From JBHELG01 sp046263195 (GTDB lineage: Bacteria > Actinomycetota > Nitriliruptoria > Nitriliruptorales > JAHWKO01): a stretch of DNA of 25,089 bases. Shown here in pieces: positions 15,142 to 24,172 of this stretch; position 1 is the stretch's first letter; every line of letters starts with the position of its first letter. The stretch is from positions 1 to 25,089 of the forward strand of contig JBHELG010000008.1 in NCBI GenBank assembly GCA_046263195.1, given 5' to 3'. The notes below the pieces were generated by a model. The model saw only the letters and a program-made list of their open reading frames with translations, did not search any database and was not told the origin of the DNA. A program made the position numbers and the translations under genes.

Positions 15142-16434
15142 TCACGAGAGGGCCTCGGACTCGACGCGCAGGACGTTCGCGACGGAGCGGACCCCAGGCG
15201 TGCCCACCAGGTCGACAACGGTCCCCTGGAGGTTGCGCTCCAGCGCCCGGTGGGTCACGAGTACGAGCTGGGCCGTGTCTCCGTGGCCCTCCTGCCACAC
15301 CTGGCTGATGGAGACGTTGTGGTGGCCGAAGACGCCGGCAACACCCGCGAGGACACCGGGACGGTCCTCCACGTCGAGCAGCAGCTCGTACTGCGTTTCG
15401 AGGTTGTCGATCGAACGCAGCCGCTTCGTGCGGTGGTGGGATTCGCGTGGACCCCGTGACTCCTGCAGGAGGTGGCGAGCGACGTGTATGACGTCGCCGA
15501 CGACTGCGGATCCGGTCGGGGCCGAGCCTGCTCCCCGCCCGTAGAACATGAGCTCGCCAGCATGGTCTGCCTGCACGAAGATCGCGTTGAAGCTGTCCCG
15601 CACGGCCGCCAGAGGATGCGCCGCGGGTACGAAGGCAGGGTGCACCCGAACCGCGACTTCACTGTCGTTCTCGCTCGCGATGGCCAGGAGCTTCACGGCG
15701 TAACCGAGACGAGCGGCGACGCGGATGTCGGCAGCGGTAACCGCCTCGATCCCTTCACGATAGACGTCGTCAGCGGTCACTCGGGTGTCGAAGGCGAGCG
15801 AGGCGAGGATGGCGCACTTCGCCGCCGCGTCGTGGCCACCGACGTCAGCGAAAGGATCGGCCTCGGCGTAGCCGTGCCGCTGCGCTTCGGCCAGGGCCTC
15901 GGAGTATGTGGCGCCGTCTTCGGTCATGCGCGTGAGGATGTAGTTCGTCGTGCCGTTGAGGATTCCGACCACCCGCCTGATGTGATCGCCGGCGAGGGAC
16001 TCCTTCAGCGGCTTGATGATCGGTACTGCTCCTGCGACTGCAGCTTCGTACTGAAAGTCCACACCGGCGGCTCCGGCGATGTCGAACAACTCGGGGCCTT
16101 CGTGGGCGACGAGTTCCTTGTTGGCGGTCACGACCGGCTTGTGACCGGTGAGCGCCCTCCGTACGAGCTGACCCGCCGGGTCCCGACCGCCCATGACCTC
16201 GACGACGACGTCGACGTCGTCAGCGTCGACGATGGCCGATGGGTCGGACGTGAAGGCGTCGGGGAGGAGGGGCAGGTCGCGGTGACGACTGGGGTCACGG
16301 ACGGCGACGCGGACGACCTCGAGCTTCGCGCCGGTGCGGGCCGCGATGTCGTCAGCTTGGGACTGCAGGATCCGCACCACCCCTCCACCGACCACACCGC
16401 AGCCGAGCAGGCCGACCCGGATCGCCCTGTTCAC
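15142..16434 (-). CDS. hom: Homoserine dehydrogenase with ACT domain
   Basis: The 430-residue enzyme reduces aspartate semialdehyde to homoserine with NAD(P)H. The dinucleotide-binding loop is GLLGCGVVGGGVV (G8-V20), the catalytic region has VTANKELVAHEGPELF, GILNGTTNYILTRM and EADPFADVGGHDAAAK, and the last 80 residues form an ACT domain (ELLLDVEDRPGVLAGVAGVF), which normally gives feedback inhibition by threonine. The GTG at 16434 is chosen because GGGAGG stands 6 bases before it; an in-frame TTG at 16461 is less likely. A 148-base spacer separates it from acnA. thrC begins about 110 bases after its stop. A TAGGCT sequence in the spacer could be a -10 box but has no matching -35. Confidence 0.96.
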   Translation of the reverse strand: MNRAIRVGLLGCGVVGGGVVRILQSQADDIAARTGAKLEVVRVAVRDPSRHRDLPLLPDAFTSDPSAIVDADDVDVVVEVMGGRDPAGQLVRRALTGHKPVVTANKELVAHEGPELFDIAGAAGVDFQYEAAVAGAVPIIKPLKESLAGDHIRRVVGILNGTTNYILTRMTEDGATYSEALAEAQRHGYAEADPFADVGGHDAAAKCAILASLAFDTRVTADDVYREGIEAVTAADIRVAARLGYAVKLLAIASENDSEVAVRVHPAFVPAAHPLAAVRDSFNAIFVQADHAGELMFYGRGAGSAPTGSAVVGDVIHVARHLLQESRGPRESHHRTKRLRSIDNLETQYELLLDVEDRPGVLAGVAGVFGHHNVSISQVWQEGHGDTAQLVLVTHRALERNLQGTVVDLVGTPGVRSVANVLRVESEALS

Positions 16435-16582
16435 GGCAACCCTCCCGCTCGCCTCGTCCAAGGGGGTAGCGCACCCTCTTTTCGGACCGAGCCTACCGGG
16501 TACGCCGCCGGACCCCTTCCGCCCACGGCCTCAGGCGCTCGGGCGGGAAGAAGTGGGCCGAATGGCACAGCGATCGCGACGC

Positions 16583-19516
16583 TCAGCCGAGCAACTGGCG
16601 GAGAACGTAGCGGAGGATGCCACCGTGCTTGAGGTAGGCGGCTTCCATGGGCGTCTCGACCCGTGCGAGGACCTCGAACGATCTCCCGTCCGCATGAACC
16701 GACAGGGTCGCGCCCGGCTCGACGTCTGCGATCCCGCGCACGTCGTAGGTCTCGTGCCCGGTCAGTCCGAGGGCCTCGACCGAGTCTCCAGGCTGGAATT
16801 GCAGTGGCAGGACCCCCATGCCGACGAGGTTCGAGCGGTGGATGCGTTCGAAGCTCGCGGCGATGACCGCTCTGACCCCGAGCAGTGCGGTGCCCTTCGC
16901 GGCCCAGTCCCGCGACGAACCGGACCCATACTCCTTGCCCGCGAGCACGACCAGCGGAACACCCTCCGCCCGGTACCGCATCGCGGCCTCATAGATGGTC
17001 AGCTGCTCGCCGTCCGGCAGGTGAACGGTGTAGCCCCCCTCGACGCCCGGGACGAGGCGGTTACGGAGCCGGATGTTGGCGAATGTCCCGCGTAGCATCA
17101 CCTCGTGGTTGCCACGGCGGGCACCATACGAGTTGAAATCGACCGGCTCCACTCCCTGCTCCATGAGGTAGCGACCGGCCGGACTCGAAGACGAGATGAC
17201 TCCTGCCGGCGAAATGTGGTCCGTGGTGACGCTGTCTCCGAGCAGCGCCAGCGCCCGTGCGCCGAGGACATCGCGAGGCGGGCGCGGCTCCCGTCCCATC
17301 CCCTCGAAGAACGGAGGCCGCCGAACGTAGGTCGACGACGGTTCCCACGTGAAGCGCTGCCCTGGCGGCGTCCCGAGCGATCGCCAGCGCTCGTCGCCGT
17401 GGAAGACGTCGGAATAACGGCGGCTGAACATCTCAGGGTGGATCGCCTCCCGCATGACCGCCTCCACCTCCTCCGTGCTCGGCCACAGATGGCGGAGCTC
17501 GACCGGTTCGCCGCTGGGGAGGTAGCCGAGCGGTTCGCGTACGAGGTCGAGGTCCATGGAGCCCGCAAGGGCGTAGGCGACGACGAGCGGCGGAGAGGCG
17601 AGGTAGTTCATGCGCACATCAGGATTGATGCGCCCCTCGAAGTTCCTGTTGCCACTGAGCACGGAGCAGACGGAGAGGCCGCCACGGGCGATTGCGGCCG
17701 AGATCTCCGGCGCGAGTGAGCCCGAGTTCCCAATGCAGGTCGTACAGCCGTACCCGACGAGGTAGAAGCCGAGCTTCTCGAGGTAAGGCAGGAGTCCGGA
17801 GCGTTCGTAGTAGTCCATCACCACCTGTGAGCCTGGGGCCAGGGACGTCTTTACCCAGGGCTGGGTGATCAGCCCGTAGCTGACCGCCTTCCTCGCAAGC
17901 AGTCCCGCCGCCAGCATCACCTGTGGATTCGAAGTGTTCGTGCAGCTCGTGATCGCAGCGATGACAACGTGACCGTGGTCGAGCGTGAAGTGGGTGCCGT
18001 CTGAGAGTTCGACCGGGACCGGGCGGCGGGGCCTGTCCACGACCAGCTCGTCACGGACGATTTCCGGGGCCGCATGGAGGCCGGTAGGCGGCGAGCCACC
18101 GCGAAGGACGGCACCCTTGCTGCTCGAGTCAGGCCGAGCCTCGTCGCCGGTCCTGCGTGCAGGCGGGTCGCTGGACGGAAACGACAGCGCCGAGGCCTCG
18201 TCTGGGGTCGTCTCCCGTAGGTGTGGCGGAAGGACGTTCGACGGTACGCCGGGCTGACGCCGCCGACCTGGCGGTCCGGCCTGTTCGGGCACGTGGTCGG
18301 CGAGCGCGGCTCGGAAGACCGCCTTCGCCTGCCGCAGGGGCACGCGATCCTGCGGACGGGAAGGTCCGGCGATACATGGCTCGACCGTCGACAGGTCGAG
18401 CCCGAGCCGTTCGCTGTAACGCGGGTCGGCGGCAGGATCGTGCCACAGCCCCTGTTCCTTGGCGTACGCCTCCACGAGCGTGACCTGGTCGGGCGAGCGG
18501 CCGGTGAGCCGGAGGTAGCGGAGGGTCTCTTCGTCGATGGGAAACATGGTGCAGGTAGAGCCGTATTCGGGCGACATGTTGCCGATCGTCGCCCGATTCG
18601 CGAGAGGCACTCGCGTAACGCCCTCGCCGTAGAACTCGACGAACTTGCCCACGACTCCGTGCCGTCGGAGCATCTCCGTGACCGTGAGAACCAGGTCGGT
18701 GGCCGTCGCCCCTTCTGGAAGCTCACCCTCGAGCCGAAAGCCCACCACGTGGGGAATGAGCATGGACAGAGGCTGTCCCAGCATGGCCGCCTCTGCCTCG
18801 ATCCCGCCCACTCCCCAACCGAGAACACCGAGGCCATTCACCATCGGAGTGTGCGAATCGGTCCCGACGAGGGTGTCGGGGAACGCCTCGAAAAGGTTGT
18901 CTCCCCGGCCGTCCACCCGATTTCCCCGGCCGTCCACCCGGCGAGCGGTTATGACCGATGCAAGATGCTCGAGGTTGACCTGGTGCACGATGCCGGTGTT
19001 CGGCGGAACGACCCGGAAGTTCTCGAAGGCCTGCTGTCCCCAGCGCAGAAACACGTAGCGCTCGCGGTTGCGCTCGAACTCGATCTCGGCATTGCGCTGG
19101 AACGCCTGAGGCTGCCGAGCGACCTCGGCGATGATCGAGTGGTCGATGACGAGGTCGACCGGCAGCAGAGGGTTGATGCGCGCGGCATCGCCGTCCAAGC
19201 CTGCGATGGCATCACGCATCGCGGCGAGATCGACGACCGCTGGGACTCCCGTGAAATCCTGCATGAGCACGCGGGCAGGGCTGAAGGCGATCTCGCGGTC
19301 GGCGCGGACGTTCGGGCCCCAGCGGGCCAGGGCCTCGACATCCTCGGCCCGCACCGCTGCGCCGTCCTCGTGCCGAAGGAGGTTCTCGAGCAGGATCTTC
19401 AACGAGAACGGCAGCCTTCCGATGTCGGTGACTCCGGCCAGGGCGTCGAGACGGTGGATCTCGAAGGACCGGTCCGCCACCTCGAGCCTGCTGCGAGACC
19501 CGAAACTGTCTGTCAC
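16583..19516 (-). CDS. acnA: Aconitate hydratase (AcnA type)
   Basis: This 977-residue cytosolic TCA enzyme isomerises citrate to isocitrate through a 4Fe-4S cluster. The cluster cysteines are C525 (ITSCTNTSNP), C591 and C594 (GCTTCIGNSG). DLVIDHS (121-127), GTDSHTPMVNGLGVLGWGVGG (218-238), GDSVTTDHISPAG and YGSGSSRDWAAKG are all in place, so the enzyme should be active. It is longer than the usual 890-940 residues: residues about 409-490 are a low-complexity, proline and serine rich linker, and residues 193-206 hold a duplicated heptad (see the repeat at 18902). The GTG at 19516 has AGGAG 6 bases upstream. It divides hom from lysA and is divergent from the broken endonuclease gene. Confidence 0.97.
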   Translation of the reverse strand: MTDSFGSRSRLEVADRSFEIHRLDALAGVTDIGRLPFSLKILLENLLRHEDGAAVRAEDVEALARWGPNVRADREIAFSPARVLMQDFTGVPAVVDLAAMRDAIAGLDGDAARINPLLPVDLVIDHSIIAEVARQPQAFQRNAEIEFERNRERYVFLRWGQQAFENFRVVPPNTGIVHQVNLEHLASVITARRVDGRGNRVDGRGDNLFEAFPDTLVGTDSHTPMVNGLGVLGWGVGGIEAEAAMLGQPLSMLIPHVVGFRLEGELPEGATATDLVLTVTEMLRRHGVVGKFVEFYGEGVTRVPLANRATIGNMSPEYGSTCTMFPIDEETLRYLRLTGRSPDQVTLVEAYAKEQGLWHDPAADPRYSERLGLDLSTVEPCIAGPSRPQDRVPLRQAKAVFRAALADHVPEQAGPPGRRRQPGVPSNVLPPHLRETTPDEASALSFPSSDPPARRTGDEARPDSSSKGAVLRGGSPPTGLHAAPEIVRDELVVDRPRRPVPVELSDGTHFTLDHGHVVIAAITSCTNTSNPQVMLAAGLLARKAVSYGLITQPWVKTSLAPGSQVVMDYYERSGLLPYLEKLGFYLVGYGCTTCIGNSGSLAPEISAAIARGGLSVCSVLSGNRNFEGRINPDVRMNYLASPPLVVAYALAGSMDLDLVREPLGYLPSGEPVELRHLWPSTEEVEAVMREAIHPEMFSRRYSDVFHGDERWRSLGTPPGQRFTWEPSSTYVRRPPFFEGMGREPRPPRDVLGARALALLGDSVTTDHISPAGVISSSSPAGRYLMEQGVEPVDFNSYGARRGNHEVMLRGTFANIRLRNRLVPGVEGGYTVHLPDGEQLTIYEAAMRYRAEGVPLVVLAGKEYGSGSSRDWAAKGTALLGVRAVIAASFERIHRSNLVGMGVLPLQFQPGDSVEALGLTGHETYDVRGIADVEPGATLSVHADGRSFEVLARVETPMEAAYLKHGGILRYVLRQLLG
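18902..18940. repeat. 21-base in-frame tandem duplication in acnA
   Basis: Identical 18-base blocks at 18902-18919 and 18923-18940 repeat with a period of 21 bases, which is exactly seven codons. In the protein this gives VDGRGNR followed by VDGRGD at residues 194-206, just before the conserved PDTLVGTDSHT segment. Confidence 0.85.
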
Positions 19517-19540
19517 CGGTTACTCCTGTTTCGTTGGGCC

Positions 19541-19553
19541 GATACGAGGTATC
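19541..19553. promoter_or_regulatory. palindrome upstream of acnA, possible operator
   Basis: GATAC-GAG-GTATC is a perfect 5-base inverted repeat with a 3-base centre, 24 bases before the acnA start and next to its ribosome binding site. It is unusually AT-rich for this sequence. It does not match the AcnR operator I know from Corynebacterium, so the regulator, if any, is unknown. Confidence 0.3.
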
Positions 19554-19627
19554 AGAGACTCCGCTGCTGATGCACCACGAGCAACTTAGGGCATGACTCC
19601 GATCGGTTTCTTCGTCGGCCGCGACCC

Positions 19628-19642
19628 CATGAGCTCCTCATG
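19628..19642. promoter_or_regulatory. inverted repeat in the acnA-endonuclease divergent spacer
   Basis: CATGAG and CTCATG flank a CTC centre. The 244-base spacer (19517-19760) lies between two divergent genes and should hold both promoters; I see no convincing -35/-10 pair in it beyond these two palindromes. Confidence 0.25.
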
Positions 19643-19760
19643 AGCCCTCGAGTGCTGTCATCGATGGGGGTCAAGCTCCCCACGGGAGTGTCACAGGGGA
19701 AGTGTACGGTCGAAGCAGTTGTAAGACGAGATTTCGCTGTCAGCGGCGGTCGGAGTTGAG

Positions 19761-21006
19761 GTGGGCGACGCGACTCACGAGCGAGTCGATCCCCGGGAGG
19801 CGCTGGACGCGCTCAGGCATGCCGCCGACTTGCTGGCACGAGCCGATCTCGAGTTGCTCGACGCTCGGGGTCTGCTCGAGCACACCGTGGACTTGGAGCG
19901 CCAGTTGACGAAGATCGTGGCGCAGCGGGGGCGGAGGTTGCGGGCGGTCGACGAGCGTGACGCCTACCGCGAGGATGCCTGTGTGACGACCGCGTCGTGG
20001 TGGCGCTGGCGACCCGCCGTGGCCACTCAGAGGCGTCACAGCAGGTGCGGACGGCGAAGCGGCTGGGCTGGCTGGACGACACGCGCCAAGCCCTGGAAGC
20101 GGGTGAGATCAGCCCCGCCCATGCCGAAGTCATCGCCGCGGCCGCCATCCCCTGCCGGCGAGGGGCAATCGTCGACCACGAGCCGACCCTCGTGGAACTG
20201 GGGCGCAACGCCTCACCGCGGGAGGTGGCGGTAGCCTGCCGGCGCATTGCCGAGATGGTAGACCCCGACGGCAGCCAGCCATCCGGGCCTGACGAGCGTC
20301 GCGGTCTGTACCACAGCCAGACCATCGACGGGTTGTGGGACCTGCGCGCCACCCTCGACCCGCTAACCGGGGAGCGCCTGCACGCGATGCTCAACGCCCT
20401 GGCCACCCCCGACCCGGCCGCCACCTCCCACGAGGAGCGTCGCAGCCCCTCGCAGCGCCGCCACGACGCCTTCGACGACATCCTGCGCGCCGCGGAGGAG
20501 TACGACGACCTGCCCAGCTCACAGGGGGCCAGGCCCCACGTGCTGCTCACCATCGATCTGATGACGCTGCTGGGCCGTGACGATTTTGCCACCGCCGTCC
20601 AAGGTTGGCATCGGGCGGCGAGCTCGACGTCGAGCGAGCGCTTGGCCTACTCGAGCAGGCCAAGCTCACCTCGGTGCTCATGCTGGGACCGTGGCGGGGG
20701 GTGGCGGTGGGACGCACCCACCGCACCCTTCCCGCCTGGCTGCGACCGATCATGCAGCTGATCCACGGCCACTGCCGCGGTCCGGGCTGCGACCGCCCCG
20801 TTGCCTGGACGGACGCGGCCCACCTCCAGGCATGGCACCGGGGAGGCCATAACGCCCTGAAATGCACCATCCCCGCCTGTCCCGGACACCACGACCTCAT
20901 GGACCTCGCCGGATGGAAGGTCGAACTCGACCCCGACACCGCCACCTGCACTTGGACCTCACCCGACGGACGCACCGTCATCAGCACCCACCCACCAGAC
21001 CCCTGA
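19761..21006 (+). pseudogene. DUF222/HNH endonuclease (13E12 repeat family), two frameshifts
   Basis: Three overlapping frames give consecutive parts of one protein. The first runs from a GTG at 19761 (GGAG upstream) to about 19995 and holds the DUF222 start (DPREALDALRHAADLLARADLELLDA). The second, from about 19997 to 20600, holds VRTAKRLGWLDDTRQALEAG and LRATLDPLTGERLHAMLNAL. The third, to 21006, holds the HNH part with CRGPGCDRPVAWTDAAHLQAW and CPGHHDLMD. Each break behaves as one missing base; adding two bases gives 415 residues, normal for the family. Family members, common in actinobacteria, are HNH nucleases of unclear role often spread as multicopy genes. AAHL replaces the usual AHH, so the HNH site may also be weakened. 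Sequencing error in the GC-rich stretches could mimic the frameshifts. Confidence 0.82.
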
Positions 21007-21064
21007 CCAGCTGGCGACGAGAAGCGAGCTCGATCGACGTGGGGCCGGGCCACCTTCGACCGCG

Positions 21065-22411
21065 CTACCGTTGCAGTGGCACGTCCCGGGCGACGAGGTC
21101 TTCGTAGGTCTCGCGCCTGATGAGCGGGCGGACCTCGCCGTCACGCACGATCACCGCGGCCGGTCGCGGCAGCCGGTTGTAGTTCGACGCCATCGATTCC
21201 GTGTAGGCGCCAGTCGCTGCGACGGCCAGCAGGTCACCGGGCCGTACATCGGGTGGGAGCGAGGCGTTCAGGGCGACGATGTCGCCGGACTCACAATGTT
21301 TGCCGACCACGGTATAGGGGGCCCGGCCGTCACCGGTTCGGTTCGCCAACGCGACCTCGTGCTCCGCACCGTAAAGGGCGGGCCGGATGTTGTCGCTCAT
21401 GCCGCCGTCGACGCTCGCGTACGTGCGGATTCCCGGCAGGACCTTCACGGTCCCCACCCGGTAGAGGGTCAGCGTCGAAGGGCCGACGATGGCCCTTCCC
21501 GGCTCCACGAACAACTTGGGTGAGGGCAGTTCAAAGCGGGAGCAGGCCTCCGCTACCGCATCCAGCAACGCTGTGGCGAGGTGGTGGACGTCGAGAGGGT
21601 GATCCTCGTGCGTGTATCGGATGCCCATCCCTCCCCCGAGGTTGAGCTCGGTGAGCTCTAGGCCGAAACGGGAACGGCAGTCCGCCAAGAAGGACACCAT
21701 GACCTCGGAGGCCGCCACGAACGCGTGGGTGCCGAAGATCTGCGAACCGACATGCGCGTGAGCGCCCATGAGGACGACGTGGTCGAATGCGGACGCTCTG
21801 GCCACCATCTCTTCGGCGAGGCCGAGCGAGAGGGTGAAGCCGAATTTCGTGTCGTCCTGCCCGGTGCGAACATAGTCGTGGGTATGAGCGTCGATGCCAG
21901 GGGTGACCCGGATCCAGCAGGGAAAGCGGCAACCCACTTCCCTGCCGATGCGTTCGAGACGATCGAGCTCATCGAAGCTGTCGACAACAACCCGCCCCAC
22001 ACCGAGCTCGGCCGCGAGACGTAGCTCCTCCTCCGATTTGTTGTTGCCGTGGAAGACGACCCGCCCCATCGGGATGCCGGCCAGGCGGGCTGTGTGCAAC
22101 TCGCCGCCGGAGACGACATCCACCCAAAGGCCCTCCTCGTCGACGAGCTGTAGGATGCCGATCGTGCACCATGCCTTCGAGGCGTAGGCAACTTCCGCCC
22201 CCGTGAAGGCGTCGCGGTAGGCCCGGCAGCGCGCGCGCAGGTCTGTCTCGTCGACCACCCACAGCGGGGTCCCATGGACTCGCGCGAGCTCTGTGGTGGG
22301 GACGCCACCAACATGGAGGACGCCCGCCAGGTCGCGCGCCGCGGTGACCGACCACGGTCCGAGTCCGACCGTCCCGCCCCGCACCTCAACCGGTTCAGAG
22401 GAAGTTCCCAC
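21065..22411 (-). CDS. lysA: Diaminopimelate decarboxylase
   Basis: This 448-residue PLP enzyme makes lysine from meso-diaminopimelate, the last step of lysine synthesis. The PLP lysine is K79 in YASKAW, followed by HVGSQ (220-224), the glycine loop GGGMGIRY (259-266), EPGRAIVG (303-310), the catalytic CESGD (C373) and ATGAYTESMASNYN (399-412). Alanine-racemase-fold type III decarboxylases have this exact set. The first 30-40 residues before VPTTELARVHGTPLWV are variable. The GTG at 22411 begins 3 bases after the argS stop, with no strong ribosome binding site, so translation may be coupled to argS. argS-lysA is the standard actinobacterial pair, normally followed by hom; here acnA and the endonuclease remnant intervene. 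Confidence 0.97.
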   Translation of the reverse strand: MGTSSEPVEVRGGTVGLGPWSVTAARDLAGVLHVGGVPTTELARVHGTPLWVVDETDLRARCRAYRDAFTGAEVAYASKAWCTIGILQLVDEEGLWVDVVSGGELHTARLAGIPMGRVVFHGNNKSEEELRLAAELGVGRVVVDSFDELDRLERIGREVGCRFPCWIRVTPGIDAHTHDYVRTGQDDTKFGFTLSLGLAEEMVARASAFDHVVLMGAHAHVGSQIFGTHAFVAASEVMVSFLADCRSRFGLELTELNLGGGMGIRYTHEDHPLDVHHLATALLDAVAEACSRFELPSPKLFVEPGRAIVGPSTLTLYRVGTVKVLPGIRTYASVDGGMSDNIRPALYGAEHEVALANRTGDGRAPYTVVGKHCESGDIVALNASLPPDVRPGDLLAVAATGAYTESMASNYNRLPRPAAVIVRDGEVRPLIRRETYEDLVARDVPLQR

Positions 22412-22414
22412 CGC

Positions 22415-24073
22415 TTACATCCGTTCGGGTGTGGAGACCCGCAGCAGTGCGAGCGCGTTGGCGAGCACGCGCTTGGCGGCCACCGCCAGCCAGTAGCGGG
22501 CCCCACCGACGTCCTCCCGCACGCCGAGCACGCGACACTCCGTATAGAAGCGATGAAAGGAGCCGGCGAGGTTCTCCGCGTAGCGGGCGAGGCGGTGGGG
22601 GGCACGCATCTCGGCAGCCTCAGCGACGGTTTCCGGCAACTCAGCCAGGCGCCGCAACAGTTCCTCCTCGGTCGGCTCGGTGAGCATGTCGAGGGCCGCG
22701 TTCTCCAGGGAACCGGGGTCGAAGCCGGACTCGTCCGCGTTGCGGAGGATCGAGGCGATGCGAGCGTGCGCGTACTGGACGTAGTAGACGGGGTTGTCCA
22801 TCGAAGCTCGTACGACGTCGGCCAGGTCGAAGTCGACACTCGTGTCAAGGCTCTGACGCAGGAAGTGGTAGCGCGTCACGTCTACGCCGACCTCCTCCAC
22901 GACCTCGTCGAGTGTGACGAACTCGCCTGCGCGCTTGCTCATCCGCACCGGTTCCCCAGCCCGCAGCAGGTTCACCATCTGGCCGATGCGAATCTCCAGG
23001 GACCCCTCCGGAATGCCGAGAGCCGCCGCCGCAGCTTGCAAGCGCACGACGTAGCCGTGGTGATCGGCGCCGAGCAGATAGATCATCCGGTTGTAGGCCC
23101 GGTCTCGCTTGTTGCGCAGATAGGCGCAGTCGGCCGCGAAGTAGGTCGGCCGGCCGTCGGAGCGGACGAGGACGCGGTCCTTATCGTCACCGAACGCGCT
23201 CGTGCGCAGATAGATGGCACCATCCTGACTGAAGGTGAGCCCCGCTCCGCCGAGCGCGTCGACCGTCGCTCTTACCTCGCCCCCCGAATGGAGGGCATGC
23301 TCGGAGAACCACACGTCGAAGTCCACTCCGAGGCGATGCAACAGACCTCGGATGTGGTCCACCATGCGACTCGTCGCCGCCTCACCCACCCGCTCGACGA
23401 CTTCGTCCTCCGCTCCCACGAAGAACCCCTCGCCGTTGGCCGATCGGATCTCCTCCGCGATCTGCACCACGTAATCACCCCGGTAGTGGTCGGCCGTCAG
23501 CGGCTCCCCCCGAGCCACCCGGAGAACGGATTCGGCGAAGCGCCGGATCTGCTCGCCCGTGTCGTTGAGGTAGTACTCGCGGTCGACGTCGTGTCCGTCC
23601 GCTTCGAGCAAAGCAGCGATGGAGTCGCCCGCGGCGGCCCACCTACCCGCCCCGACGTGGAGGGGACCGGTCGGATTCGCGGACACGAACTCGAGATTGA
23701 CGCGCTCGACCTCCTCCGAGGGCCGGGTGCGGCGGCCGTAAGCCTCCCCCTCACGCATCACCCGGCGCACCACATCCTCGAAGTAGCGGTGACTGAAACG
23801 GAAGTTCACGAAGCCGGGACCGGCCACCTCGACCGCTCCCACCAGTTCAGGGGCCTCGAGCTTGTCCACGAGTCGCTCGGCAACGACGCGAGGGGGCTGC
23901 TTCGCTTCTCGCGCCAATTCCAGGGCCACGGGAGTGGCCCAGTCTCCGTGCTCAGGCTGACGAGGTCGCTCGAAGGAAGGCTCCGTATCTGGCAGGCCGG
24001 CAGCAACGAGCGCGACCCGCACCCGACGGGCGACGTCGGCGAGGACAGGATCGATCTGTTCGGCTCTGACCAT
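22415..24073 (-). CDS. argS: Arginyl-tRNA synthetase
   Basis: This 552-residue class I synthetase charges tRNA-Arg. It has the N-terminal Add1 domain recognising the D-loop (about 1-110), the ATP-binding motif HVGA at 139-142 (HIGH equivalent) in SANPTGPLHVGAGRWAA, the arginine-binding region YYLNDTGEQ, the second signature MSKR at 378-381 (RMSKRAGEFVTLDE, replacing KMSKS as is common in ArgS), and the anticodon-binding helical domain ending in the family terminus RVSTPERM. The ATG at 24073 has no ribosome binding site; TACCCT stands 6 bases upstream, so the message may be leaderless. It is divergent from a tRNA-Arg gene 99 bases away. Confidence 0.97.
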   Translation of the reverse strand: MVRAEQIDPVLADVARRVRVALVAAGLPDTEPSFERPRQPEHGDWATPVALELAREAKQPPRVVAERLVDKLEAPELVGAVEVAGPGFVNFRFSHRYFEDVVRRVMREGEAYGRRTRPSEEVERVNLEFVSANPTGPLHVGAGRWAAAGDSIAALLEADGHDVDREYYLNDTGEQIRRFAESVLRVARGEPLTADHYRGDYVVQIAEEIRSANGEGFFVGAEDEVVERVGEAATSRMVDHIRGLLHRLGVDFDVWFSEHALHSGGEVRATVDALGGAGLTFSQDGAIYLRTSAFGDDKDRVLVRSDGRPTYFAADCAYLRNKRDRAYNRMIYLLGADHHGYVVRLQAAAAALGIPEGSLEIRIGQMVNLLRAGEPVRMSKRAGEFVTLDEVVEEVGVDVTRYHFLRQSLDTSVDFDLADVVRASMDNPVYYVQYAHARIASILRNADESGFDPGSLENAALDMLTEPTEEELLRRLAELPETVAEAAEMRAPHRLARYAENLAGSFHRFYTECRVLGVREDVGGARYWLAVAAKRVLANALALLRVSTPERM

Positions 24074-24079
24074 GTGGCG

Positions 24080-24085
24080 AGGGTA
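24080..24085 (-). promoter_or_regulatory. candidate leaderless -10 box for argS
   Basis: On the minus strand TACCCT fits TAnnnT and ends 6 bases before the argS ATG, the distance expected if transcription starts at the A of the start codon. There is no purine-rich ribosome binding site in the preceding 20 bases. No convincing -35 box is seen. Confidence 0.4.
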
Positions 24086-24141
24086 CTGGCATTCTGGCCG
24101 TCACCTTCGGGTGTCAGCCTCTTGCCTGCTACCTCCGGTGG

Positions 24142-24147
24142 TACCCT
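24142..24147 (+). promoter_or_regulatory. possible -10 box for tRNA-Arg
   Basis: TACCCT lies 25 bases before the tRNA start, a suitable distance for a short 5' leader. The nearest TTG-type box (TTGCCT, 24122-24127) is only 14 bases away, short of the usual 16-18, so the match is weak. Confidence 0.25.
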
Positions 24148-24172
24148 CGGTCGCGCGCCGAATCCTCGTCTC

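Noticed and set aside
19990..20610. Programmed ribosomal frameshifting in the DUF222/HNH gene
   Set aside because: Neither break has a classical slippery heptamer with a downstream structure, and two successive events in one gene of this family are unlikely; simple base loss is the plainer explanation.
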